Of a DNA stretch of 64,000 nt, positions 1 to 7,356 are shown piece by piece. The DNA is from Methylobacillus glycogenes JCM 2850. GTDB taxonomy: Bacteria; Pseudomonadota; Gammaproteobacteria; Burkholderiales; Methylophilaceae. The stretch covers positions 124,001 to 188,000 of the forward strand of contig NZ_BAMT01000001.1 in NCBI RefSeq assembly GCF_000617925.1, given 5' to 3'. The translations under genes and the position numbers were made by a program. The notes under the pieces are model-generated. The model ran no database searches. It saw only the letters and a program-made list of their open reading frames with translations, and was not told the origin of the DNA. Within the stretch, counting starts at the first letter, position 1. Each line of letters begins with the position of its first letter.

Positions 1-303
1 TTCAACCTTGCCTAGATATTGCTGCAGGCTACGTTCAGGCTGCATGCAAGGGTTGATTAACAAACAGGGTAAGTGATGGCAGCTGGCAAACTGGTAAGCC
101 CAGAAACCACCTAGCGATGAGCCTGCCAATACCAGGCCTTGAGCTTGTAGAGGCGCTATCAAGGCGCTGAGTTGGGCATAGGAGACCTGCGGATCCCAGG
201 TGTTGTACTCAGGCACTATTACATGGGGAAAGTGCTTACGTAGCAGGCTGGATTTTTCGCTGGCAGGGCTGGAATTAAAACCGGGCAGATAAACGAGATT
301 CAA
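1..303 (-). CDS. YqiA/YcfP-type alpha/beta-hydrolase esterase (3' end cut off)
   Basis: The reading frame enters from the left edge of the window on the minus strand. The visible 101 residues begin LVYLPGFNSSPASEKS and contain the nucleophile elbow GSSLGG followed by FWAYQ, the layout of the YqiA family of small alpha/beta-fold esterases (about 190 residues). The catalytic Asp and His would lie beyond the edge. No ATG is available: an in-frame stop lies just upstream, so TTG at 303 is the likely start. It follows the HAD gene by about 30 bases, so the two are probably co-transcribed. The physiological substrate is unknown. Confidence 0.75.
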   Translation of the reverse strand, partial: MNLVYLPGFNSSPASEKSSLLRKHFPHVIVPEYNTWDPQVSYAQLSALIAPLQAQGLVLAGSSLGGFWAYQFASCHHLPCLLINPCMQPERSLQQYLGKVE

Positions 304-335
304 AATGGTGGCGAGCTAGGTATAAGGCAAGGCCC

Positions 336-1121
336 TCAATAATTCACCAAACCCAGCAAGCCTGGCAAGTCATTCACGGAGTCCAGCACCTCAGCCGGGC
401 GGATATCCGAGGCCTGGAAATAGTCTTCGCGATATTTACCTGTGCGTACCAGTATGCCGCGTATGCCCGCTTTTTGTGCGCCGCCTATGTCTGAATCTAT
501 ATCGTCTCCCACCATCAATACCTCGCTTGCTGGCAAGCCCAGATCTGCGAGCGCAATCTTGAAAAAGTCTACAGAAGGCTTGCCCATGATCATGGCCTCC
601 ACACCCGCGGCATACTCCAGGCCTGCAATAAAACTGCCTATATCCAACTGCAAACCCTGCTCGGTCTGCCAGAAACGGTTTTTATGCATAGTGATCAGTT
701 TTGCGCCACGCTTGAGGTTGCTAAACACCTCGTTCATCACGGCGTAATTCCAGCGCTCGCCTATATCGCCCACCACGATATATTCGGCATTAGTCTTCGA
801 TTGACGGAAGTGTGAGAAGTCTTTTTTGACATCATCGGCCAGCAGGAAATGGCACACCGGGTCTCCCAGGCGCTCAAGATATTTCAATGTGGCCTCAGGG
901 GCGCTGATGATTTCCTCTGGGGTGACGTAGAAACCCATGGAGAGTATTTTTTTCTGCAAGGAATCTCGCGACAGCGTGCTGGTGTTAGTGACAAAGCGGC
1001 AGCTGATGCCGCGTACACGTAATAAATCCACCGTTTCAATTGCACCGGGAATCGCGGCATTGCCTATATGCAGTACGCCATCCAAATCGAGCATGACAGC
1101 GTGTATAGATGAGGTGTCCAT
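336..1121 (-). CDS. HAD-superfamily subfamily IIA phosphatase (NagD/HDHD2-like)
   Basis: A 261-residue cytosolic phosphatase. All HAD motifs are visible: motif I MLDLDGVLHIGN near residue 10, motif II TNTST near 46, the motif III lysine in MGKPSVDFF near 190, and motif IV MVGDDIDSDIGGA near 210. The long cap between motifs II and III is typical of class IIA enzymes. I chose the start at 1121 because GGAG lies 8 bases before it; the frame is open 13 codons further but without a ribosome site. Substrate cannot be read from sequence; relatives act on sugar phosphates, nucleotides or phospho-amino acids. Confidence 0.85.
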   Translation of the reverse strand: MDTSSIHAVMLDLDGVLHIGNAAIPGAIETVDLLRVRGISCRFVTNTSTLSRDSLQKKILSMGFYVTPEEIISAPEATLKYLERLGDPVCHFLLADDVKKDFSHFRQSKTNAEYIVVGDIGERWNYAVMNEVFSNLKRGAKLITMHKNRFWQTEQGLQLDIGSFIAGLEYAAGVEAMIMGKPSVDFFKIALADLGLPASEVLMVGDDIDSDIGGAQKAGIRGILVRTGKYREDYFQASDIRPAEVLDSVNDLPGLLGLVNY

Positions 1122-1200
1122 GGTCTGTTCTCCATTACGGGGGGTAATTAGGTCAAGCAAAGCCTATGCCCATGACATTGATGCAATCTTAAGACTACGA

Positions 1201-1230
1201 GCAAAAAAAACGGAGGCCTATGCCTCCGTT
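1201..1230 (-). terminator. Rho-independent terminator
   Basis: A perfect 9-base inverted repeat (AACGGAGGC / GCCTCCGTT) with a 4-base loop is followed, on the minus strand, by eight T residues. It sits 34 bases past the end of the membrane cytochrome-like gene and separates it from the HAD phosphatase gene. Confidence 0.85.
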
Positions 1231-1263
1231 AAGTTTGTCTACATCATACTTGGCTAGTTCATC

Positions 1264-2040
1264 CTAACGATTCAGGTCTGCTTCCCAGGCATTGCCATAG
1301 GTCTTGCCCGAGCGCGACATGATCAGCATTTGGTACATGCTGGTAAACCACATAAAGGTGGATGCGAGGCTATAACCAATACCGCCTATGATGGTGAGCC
1401 AGGCAAAGCCAGGATTCCATTTCGTCAGCCACCAGGACAGCACATCCAGAATCAGGAAGGCGAAGGGGAAGATGATGGCCAGTATCTTTAATACCTTGGG
1501 CACATTGACGGCAAAGCTAAAGATAAATGCCATCAGGAAGAAGATAAAGCAGATGCCGAACAAGTGAATGTGTGAAACACGCGTCAGGCTTTGTACGCTG
1601 GCACCTTCATTGATGGCGGCAACTTTCTTGACTTCATCGAACTTGGTGAAGTTGGGAATGCCGGGAATATTGCTGTGACACATGACGCAGTATTGCGCAA
1701 ACACGCCCTTGAAGCGGTTTTCCCATTGCGCTTCTGGCGCACCTTCGCGCGCCCACTTGATGATTTCTAGACGAATCTCGGGCGGGGCGTTGTCTTTCAT
1801 GGAGCCGTTCAATTTGCTTTCCAGCTTGCTGCCGCTGCGGTCACCGTAATAACTGTAGACGATGTCATCTTTAGATAGGCCTAACTTACCGTCCGCCATG
1901 CCGTGGGTCAGCATGATCTGCAAGCCTGCCATACACAAGCCAACACCGATTACCAGTAAATAGCCGATAAACAGGGCCTTGATAGAAGTGGGCAAATTGG
2001 GGAGGTTTAGCCAGGGCAGGCTGGAAGAGGTTTCTTTCAT
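1264..2040 (-). CDS. Four-helix membrane protein with a c-type haem site
   Basis: 258 residues. One hydrophobic helix near residues 20-45 is followed by a soluble stretch of about 110 residues carrying YCVMCHS (CxxCH, covalent haem c attachment) near residue 118, then three more helices near 157-180, 183-206 and 212-240. HIHLFG at the start of the second helix is a possible additional haem or metal ligand. I recognise this as a conserved proteobacterial cytochrome-like membrane protein of unknown role; homologues in databases often carry unreliable names. A periplasmic position of the haem segment is inferred from the motif. It has its own terminator downstream. Confidence 0.7.
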   Translation of the reverse strand: MKETSSSLPWLNLPNLPTSIKALFIGYLLVIGVGLCMAGLQIMLTHGMADGKLGLSKDDIVYSYYGDRSGSKLESKLNGSMKDNAPPEIRLEIIKWAREGAPEAQWENRFKGVFAQYCVMCHSNIPGIPNFTKFDEVKKVAAINEGASVQSLTRVSHIHLFGICFIFFLMAFIFSFAVNVPKVLKILAIIFPFAFLILDVLSWWLTKWNPGFAWLTIIGGIGYSLASTFMWFTSMYQMLIMSRSGKTYGNAWEADLNR

Positions 2041-2247
2041 TTGGCTCTCATCTAGCGTTAAAAATTAGGGCACAGCAAGGATACCTCAAATCAGAATTTA
2101 TCACCTAATAAAAATAGGGGTATTGAATCAGGTCAAGTCTTGATTTGAGCGGGCGTAGCAATGTGTGCCGGGTTGGTGTGCTTGCTAAAGCTGCACATCT
2201 GAGTTTGCACTGTAAATTTAAGTCTGCACGGTAAATCTATGCCTTGA

Positions 2248-2394
2248 TTAATCGTGCCCATGCTCAAGGCTGGCGCGCTCCTTGCGTGCGTTATTGATGC
2301 AAAAGCCTACCCAATAACTAACAACGGCAATGGTCAGCAATATGGTGCCAAGCGAAGCGATGCCAACCCAAGAACCAAACAGGACTTTAAGCAT
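2248..2394 (-). CDS. DUF3149-like tiny membrane protein
   Basis: A 48-residue protein beginning MLKVLFGSWVGIASLGTILL, with one transmembrane helix (about residues 9-32) and a charged, His-containing tail ending EHGHD. The N-terminal K-V-L-F-G-S-x-V-G pattern fits the DUF3149 family of one-helix proteins common in Proteobacteria, whose function is unknown. A strong ribosome site (GGAGG, 7 bases before ATG) supports translation. It lies about 200 bases upstream of the membrane cytochrome-like gene on the same strand. Confidence 0.75.
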   Translation of the reverse strand: MLKVLFGSWVGIASLGTILLTIAVVSYWVGFCINNARKERASLEHGHD

Positions 2395-2722
2395 GATGAT
2401 TTCCTCCATTTTTACGCAATAAAACCGTGTGGCAATAAACCACTTTCAATTTATGGGTATATTACGCTTGCGCATGGCTGAGTTAAAGACCTTTTTTTAA
2501 AAAAGGTTAATCTGGAAATGAATTTGTAGGAAACTATTAATTATTTTCAAGAGATACAAAGCTGAAACATTTTATTGGTAAGATTCCTAACCATGCTGAT
2601 AGTCGCCATGGACTTGACTCTTGCTTTATAAAATCACCATAAATTCAGCGGCAATGAAGGTGGTGTCAATAAAAGTGCCGACAATCAGGGTGGCGTCAAT
2701 CAAGTTTGTGTAAGGGGTGACG
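2395..2722. other. Divergent intergenic region with short repeats
   Basis: About 330 bases between the minus-strand DUF3149 gene and the plus-strand PilZ gene. It contains a 19-base palindrome (2489-2507, ACCTTTTTT and its complement around one T) and three head-to-tail 15-base repeats at 2657-2701 just before the PilZ ribosome site. No open reading frame or RNA gene was recognised. Confidence 0.6.
2657..2701. repeat. Three tandem 15-base repeats upstream of the PilZ gene
   Basis: Units at 2657-2671, 2672-2686 and 2687-2701 read AAGGTGGTGTCAATA, AAAGTGCCGACAATC and AGGGTGGCGTCAATC. The shared core is R-G-T-G-x-x-G-x-C-A-A-T. The array ends 10 bases before the AAGGGG ribosome site of the PilZ gene, so it may hold binding sites for a regulator or be a recent duplication. 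Confidence 0.6.
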
Positions 2723-3439
2723 ATGGCAGAAGAGGATGTGGAAAAGAATCAGAACGAAACGTCAGAGGAGCAAGCGGTTGAGTTTGCCAGCCTCAATCTG
2801 CAGCCTGGTGCGAAGTTACAGCTATTCACGCATAGAGGCCGCACTCCGGTTCAGCATATTTCCAGCTTGATAGGCGTGGAAAGCAACGAGTATCTGCTGT
2901 TACGCCTGCCAAGGGTGCAGGGCACGGTGATGACGTGTTATGACGGTGAAAAAGTCACTTTACGCGTGTTCTCCGGCACCATGATTTGCAATTTCGATGT
3001 CAGCGTTATCCAAACTTTTTATCATCCCCTGAATTGCCTGTGCGTGAGTTATCCGCGCAAGCTACAGGTAAAGAAGATACGCCGAGAGCTGCGTATACGC
3101 GTGGATATGGCGGCCAAGCTCAAGCGTCAGGCCAGCCAGGATCTGGCAGTGCGCCTGGCCAATCTAAGTGCCACTGGCTGCCAGTTGCGTGTGGATCAGG
3201 ATGTGGGTGAGGTGGATGATCAATTCTCTCTATGCTTTGATCTGCCTTTGCCTGGAGATGAAGCGCCTTCCAATATTGCGGTCAACGCCAAAATCCGCAA
3301 TATCATTGATGACAATGCAGATGCAGGTTCTGGCTATCTGGTAGGGCTGGAGTTTCTGGAGGTCGATACGACGGCGCAGCTGATGATACGTCACTATGTC
3401 TATGAAGGTCTGCTGGACAGGCGCCAAGCCATCGCCTAA
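2723..3439 (+). CDS. PilZ-domain c-di-GMP receptor (YcgR-like)
   Basis: 238 residues from ATG 2723, chosen because AAGGGG precedes it by 5 bases. An N-terminal YcgR-type beta domain (about 25-115) is followed by a PilZ domain starting at RRELRIRV, which gives the c-di-GMP-binding RxxxR, and NLSATGCQL, the second D/NxSxxG element. The protein is expected to bind cyclic di-GMP in the cytoplasm and act on motility or surface behaviour, as YcgR does. It is a single gene with no obvious partner here; a diguanylate cyclase lies at 47.7-48.8 kb. Confidence 0.85.
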   Translation: MAEEDVEKNQNETSEEQAVEFASLNLQPGAKLQLFTHRGRTPVQHISSLIGVESNEYLLLRLPRVQGTVMTCYDGEKVTLRVFSGTMICNFDVSVIQTFYHPLNCLCVSYPRKLQVKKIRRELRIRVDMAAKLKRQASQDLAVRLANLSATGCQLRVDQDVGEVDDQFSLCFDLPLPGDEAPSNIAVNAKIRNIIDDNADAGSGYLVGLEFLEVDTTAQLMIRHYVYEGLLDRRQAIA

Positions 3440-3600
3440 ACGCTCAGCACGGTTACTGGTTTTTTGGTCATAGCAGGTATAATTCCCGGCTAGACCATGA
3501 AGCCATCTTTCTCTCGCCATCTTTACGACCTGTCACCATTGCAGCAGTTAAATATTGCTCCGCAATGCCTATTCCAAGTTCTGGCCAAGGTGCACACAAC

Positions 3601-4260
3601 ATGAATGCGGAAAAACGCCAGGAAATATTCCGCAGACTGAGCGTCGCCATTCCTGACCCCACCACCGAGCTGGTGCACAGCAGCACCTTTGAGTTGCTGA
3701 TTGCGGTGATTTTGTCGGCGCAGGCCACGGATAAAGGCGTCAATATTGCCACTGCGAAATTATTCCCGGTGGCCAATACCCCGCAAGCAATTCTCGACTT
3801 GGGCATAGAAGGCCTGGAAAGCTATATCAAAACCATAGGCTTGTACCGCAGCAAGGCCAAGAATGTGATGGCGACCTGCAAGATGCTGGTAGAGCAATAC
3901 GCCAGCGTAGTGCCGGATAACCGTGTGGCACTGGAAAGCCTGCCCGGCGTTGGCAGAAAAACCGCCAATGTGATTCTCAACACTGCCTTTGGTCAGCCCA
4001 CCATTGCGGTAGATACCCATATTTTCCGCCTGGGCAACCGCATCGGTATTGCGCCAGGTAAAACCCCGCTCGATGTAGAACTGAAACTGATGAAGGCCGT
4101 GCCCAAGCAATATCTGCAAGATGCGCATCATCTGCTGATACTGCATGGCCGTTACATCTGCGTGGCGCGCAAGCCCAAGTGTGGTGAATGCGTGATTGTG
4201 GATTTATGTGAATACAAGGCCAAGACCATTCCCCTGACGCATGCGGGAGCACAGGCTTGA
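3601..4260 (+). CDS. nth: Endonuclease III (base-excision repair)
   Basis: 219 residues. Removes oxidised pyrimidines and nicks the abasic site. Starting at ATG 3601 puts the helix-hairpin-helix catalytic lysine at K120 (LPGVGRKTANVI) and the catalytic aspartate at D138 (AVDTHIFR), the same numbers as in E. coli Nth, which supports this start over an upstream in-frame one. The 4Fe-4S cluster cysteines follow the C-x6-C-x2-C-x5-C spacing in CVARKPKCGECVIVDLC. It is the first of four overlapping genes. Confidence 0.95.
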   Translation: MNAEKRQEIFRRLSVAIPDPTTELVHSSTFELLIAVILSAQATDKGVNIATAKLFPVANTPQAILDLGIEGLESYIKTIGLYRSKAKNVMATCKMLVEQYASVVPDNRVALESLPGVGRKTANVILNTAFGQPTIAVDTHIFRLGNRIGIAPGKTPLDVELKLMKAVPKQYLQDAHHLLILHGRYICVARKPKCGECVIVDLCEYKAKTIPLTHAGAQA

Positions 4261-5342
4261 AAGCAGGCGCAGGCTTTAAACGTGGTCGCAAGGCCAGCCC
4301 GGAATTAGTCAGTGCAGCGGTCAATATGGCGCTGGAATCGGCCGGGCTGGAGCTTGCCAGCAGTGTGCTGCTATTTCTCACCGAACATTTTGCCCATGAT
4401 CCTCAAGCCGCCTTGCGCGCAGCGGCTGCGGCGGCCAGCACCACGCAGATCTGCGGCTGTTCTGCCCCCGGAATATTTACCGATCAGGACTGGGCACTGG
4501 ATACTCCTGCCGCTGTAGCCCTGGTGCTGGGGGATGGCACAGCACTGGCCAAACCCTTGCCTGGCGAATCTGGGCTGCTATTGACCTTGACCGCGCCTAA
4601 CGCCTTTAACCCTGCCTGGATGAGCATGCCAGGCTTGAGGTTTGGCGGGGTTTCCGGAGATGCCATGGGGCAAGGGCCGTTTTCTGTGTGGGAAAACGGC
4701 AAGGGCGCGTTGACGGGTTTTTGTGAGCTTTCCATGCACGGGGCGAGTGGCATGATATTGTCTGCCCATGGTTTCAAGCGCTTGAGTCAACCGCAACAAT
4801 TACACAGCGCGCATGATCTAGACCTATTGGAAATTGGCCGCCAATCTGCAGCCTCCAGCCTCTACGCTGCGCTCGAAAGCCATGGCGTAGACTTGGCAGC
4901 GGGTTTACCTACCCATCAGCTCATGGTGATGGTGGCGGACGAAGAGGCTGATCTGCTATTGGGGGAATGCCAGCTAGCGACTTTGATCAGTTGCCAGCAC
5001 GATGCGGTGACGGTGGCCAAGGCAATCAAGCCTGGGCAATGGTTGTCCTGGGGCATACGCGACACCGAGGCTGCGCAGCAAAACCTGGCCACGCAAATCG
5101 AGACCGTCAGCACTATCTTGCCTGCCCGGCCTGCTTTTGGCCTGTTGTTCTCCTGTATGGGGCGCGGACCTCATTTTTACGATGGCATAGATAGAGATAT
5201 AGAATTGATCAAGCAATATTACCCAGGCATGCCACTGATCGGGTTTTACGGTAACGGCGAAATTGCTCCGGTAGCGGGCAAAAACGAGTTGCTGCAACAT
5301 TCTGTGGTGCTGGGTTTATTTACCAGTAAGGACTCAGCATGA
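4257..5342 (+). CDS. FIST-domain signal transduction protein
   Basis: 361 residues starting at a TTG that overlaps the nth stop codon (TTGA). The N-terminal half matches FIST_N (AAAASTTQICGCSAPGIFT near residues 58-76) and the C-terminal part FIST_C, seen in FGLLFSCMGRGPHFYDG and GFYGNGEIAPVAG. FIST domains are proposed small-ligand (possibly amino acid) sensors, normally joined to or beside signalling proteins. Here the gene is embedded between a DNA-repair gene and a thiamin gene with 4-base overlaps on both sides, so it is translationally coupled but has no obvious signalling partner. Confidence 0.85.
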   Translation: MKAGAGFKRGRKASPELVSAAVNMALESAGLELASSVLLFLTEHFAHDPQAALRAAAAAASTTQICGCSAPGIFTDQDWALDTPAAVALVLGDGTALAKPLPGESGLLLTLTAPNAFNPAWMSMPGLRFGGVSGDAMGQGPFSVWENGKGALTGFCELSMHGASGMILSAHGFKRLSQPQQLHSAHDLDLLEIGRQSAASSLYAALESHGVDLAAGLPTHQLMVMVADEEADLLLGECQLATLISCQHDAVTVAKAIKPGQWLSWGIRDTEAAQQNLATQIETVSTILPARPAFGLLFSCMGRGPHFYDGIDRDIELIKQYYPGMPLIGFYGNGEIAPVAGKNELLQHSVVLGLFTSKDSA

Positions 5343-6190
5343 CGCTCAAAGCTTCCAGATATCCCAGGGTATTATCGATTGCCGGCTCGGACAGCAGTGG
5401 CGGTGCGGGTATTCAGGCTGACCTCAAAACCTTCTCGGCGCTGGGTTGTTATGGCATGACCGCGATTACGGCCCTCACCGCGCAAAATACCCAGGGCGTG
5501 CGCGCTATCCACAGCGTGCCCCCCGCGATGTTGCGCGACCAGATAGATGCCGTGGTAGAAGACATAGGGGTAGATGCCGTCAAGATAGGCATGCTGCATT
5601 CGCCGGAAGTGGTGATGACAGTGGCCGAGGCTTTGGATGCGCATGGTTTAACCCAAGTGGTGTTAGACCCGGTCATGGTCTCTGCCAACGGCGCAAAATT
5701 GATCTCGGATGAAGCGGTGGCGGTGCTGGTGCAAGAATTATTCCCCCGTGCGCTGGTGGTGACACCCAATCTGGATGAAGCCATGCTACTGCTCAATCGC
5801 AGCCTGACCATGGGCGATGAGCTGGAACAAGCCGCCAGCGAGCTGCTCAATCAGGGTGCTAAAGCCGTGCTGCTCAAAGGCGGACATCTGCCCGGCCATG
5901 ATGTGCTGGATATCCTGGTGCAAGCCAATGCCACAGGCGCTGTGGCCGAAAGTCACAAGCTGCATTCGCTACGCATTTCCACCCATAACCTGCATGGCAC
6001 TGGCTGCACGCTGTCTTCGGCAATTGCTGCATATCTGGCCCTGGGTTTCAGCCTGCCAGATGCAGTGCAAGCAGCACGTATTTATGTGCGCTCGGCACTT
6101 TATGCCGGGGCGCAGGTCCGAACTGGAGCAGGAGTCGGGCCGCTCAACCATGGTTTTGCACCGCAAGCCATGCAAGTCAGGGAAAGTTAA
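5339..6190 (+). CDS. thiD: Hydroxymethylpyrimidine / phosphomethylpyrimidine kinase
   Basis: 283 residues. Carries out the two ATP-dependent phosphorylations of HMP in thiamin diphosphate synthesis. Family signatures include SIAGSDSSGGAGIQADLKT at the N-terminus, the QNTQGV segment, VLDPVMVS, and the anion-hole GTGCTLSSAIAA motif with the catalytic cysteine. The ATG overlaps the FIST stop (ATGA) and the stop overlaps the next start (TAATG), so it is in a tightly coupled operon. No thi-box riboswitch was seen upstream of the operon. Confidence 0.95.
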   Translation: MTLKASRYPRVLSIAGSDSSGGAGIQADLKTFSALGCYGMTAITALTAQNTQGVRAIHSVPPAMLRDQIDAVVEDIGVDAVKIGMLHSPEVVMTVAEALDAHGLTQVVLDPVMVSANGAKLISDEAVAVLVQELFPRALVVTPNLDEAMLLLNRSLTMGDELEQAASELLNQGAKAVLLKGGHLPGHDVLDILVQANATGAVAESHKLHSLRISTHNLHGTGCTLSSAIAAYLALGFSLPDAVQAARIYVRSALYAGAQVRTGAGVGPLNHGFAPQAMQVRES

Positions 6191-6639
6191 TGGCATTGTT
6201 CAACCCCAGCCGTGACCAGGTGCGTCAGTTTTTCTTTGACGCCTGGGCCAAGTTTCAAGCGCAGCAGGCGTTGACTGCGCTGGAGTCTATGGCGGTTGAG
6301 GTGATGCAAATGCATCCGGAATATCATCAGGTGCTTAATGCCCCTGAAAAATATCTGGATCAGGCTTATTTCCCGGAAATGGGCGAGACCAATCCTTTTT
6401 TGCACATGAGCTTGCACCTATCAATCCTGGAGCAAGTGGCGATAGATCAGCCGCCCGGTATCAATGCCGCTTATCAACGCCTGTCGGCCCGGCATGACGA
6501 TGCCTATAACGCCCAGCATGAATTGATGGAGTGTCTGGCGGAAACCATCTGGGAGCGCAGCGCCAGGGTGGAGGGCTGGATGCCGAGGCTTATCTTGCCC
6601 GGATTGAAGCGCGATCACGCACATAAGATCAGTACTTAA
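6190..6639 (+). CDS. DUF1841 family protein
   Basis: 149 residues, beginning MALFNPSRDQVRQFFFDAW and containing YFPEMGETNPFLHMSLHLS, typical of DUF1841, a conserved beta- and gammaproteobacterial family without known function. It is probably cytosolic and rich in aromatic and His residues. Its stop codon lies inside the first unit of the downstream tandem repeat, so the last eight residues (DHAHKIST) are encoded by repeat DNA and may be an extension of the ancestral C-terminus. Confidence 0.85.
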   Translation: MALFNPSRDQVRQFFFDAWAKFQAQQALTALESMAVEVMQMHPEYHQVLNAPEKYLDQAYFPEMGETNPFLHMSLHLSILEQVAIDQPPGINAAYQRLSARHDDAYNAQHELMECLAETIWERSARVEGWMPRLILPGLKRDHAHKIST

Positions 6640-6825
6640 AACTGATCGCGCACATAAGATCAGTACTCAAACTGATCGCAGACATAAGATCAGTACTTAA
6701 ACTGATCGCAGACATAAGATCAGTACTTAAACTGATCACGCACACTAAGATCAGTACACAAACTGATCGCGCACATAAGATCAGTACTTAAAACTGATCG
6801 CGCACATAACATCAGTACTTAAACT
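6613..6825 (+). repeat. Seven-copy tandem repeat, 30-31 bases per unit, each able to form a hairpin
   Basis: Units start at 6613, 6644, 6674, 6704, 6734, 6765 and 6796. Each carries GATCAGT and ACTGATC arms, so hairpins can form inside a unit (loop GCGCACATAA) or across a unit junction (loop ACTTAA). Variation among copies is small (for example GCGCAC versus GCAGAC). There are no unique spacers. The array begins inside the DUF1841 coding region and ends about 58 bases before the next gene's start. Confidence 0.95.
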
Positions 6826-6882
6826 GTTAGCATCAAGGTATTTGCATCACCCTCAAAAGCAACCTTAGCAAAGGAGCATGGC

Positions 6883-7284
6883 ATGGCGCAGCAAATCTTT
6901 GTCAATCTACCAGTCAAGCAGTTAAGTCCCGCAGTCGATTTTTTCACCAAGCTGGGTTTCAGCTTTGACCCTCAGTTCACGGACGATAATGCCACCTGCA
7001 TGATGGTGGGCGAAAACATCTTTGTCATGCTGCTGGTGAATGAATTTTTCCAGACCTTTACCGCTAAACCCATTGTTGATGCGCGTCACAGCACAGAAGT
7101 GCTGGTCTGCCTAGCACTGGCCAGCCGCCAGGAAGTAGATGACCTTGTCGCCAAGGCCCAAGCCGCAGGTGGCAAGATACCTAACCCAGCCAAGGATTAT
7201 GGCTTTATGTATAGCCATGGTTTTGAAGACCTGGACGGCCATATCTGGGAACTGGTGTATATGGAGCCCAAGCAGGATGAATAA
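6883..7284 (+). CDS. VOC (glyoxalase/bleomycin-resistance fold) family protein
   Basis: 133 residues with the paired beta-alpha-beta-beta-beta modules of the vicinal-oxygen-chelate fold: MAQQIFVNLPVKQLSPAVDF at the start and the closing DLDGHIWELVYM near residue 120, whose Glu is the usual metal ligand. AAGGAG lies 6 bases before the ATG. Family members are lyases, dioxygenases or drug-binding proteins; the substrate cannot be assigned. Confidence 0.85.
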   Translation: MAQQIFVNLPVKQLSPAVDFFTKLGFSFDPQFTDDNATCMMVGENIFVMLLVNEFFQTFTAKPIVDARHSTEVLVCLALASRQEVDDLVAKAQAAGGKIPNPAKDYGFMYSHGFEDLDGHIWELVYMEPKQDE

Positions 7285-7316
7285 AACAAAACCGGCTTGA
7301 GCCGGTTGTGTTTTAT
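7284..7316. terminator. Bidirectional terminator
   Basis: An inverted repeat of about 15 base pairs with one mismatch, core AACCGGCT-TG-AGCCGGTT, is flanked by A-rich sequence on the left and TGTTTT on the right. It lies between the convergent VOC and TonB-receptor genes and can serve both. Confidence 0.8.
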
Positions 7317-7356
7317 TCAGAACACCAGGCCAATTTAAGCCAGGTTGCTCAATGAC

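Noticed and set aside
3497..3604. A 35-residue leader peptide overlapping the nth start
   Set aside because: The frame overlaps nth neatly, but it has no ribosome site and no recognisable or biased composition.
6613..6825. CRISPR array
   Set aside because: Unit size is about right, but the repeats abut one another with no unique spacers and there are no cas genes.
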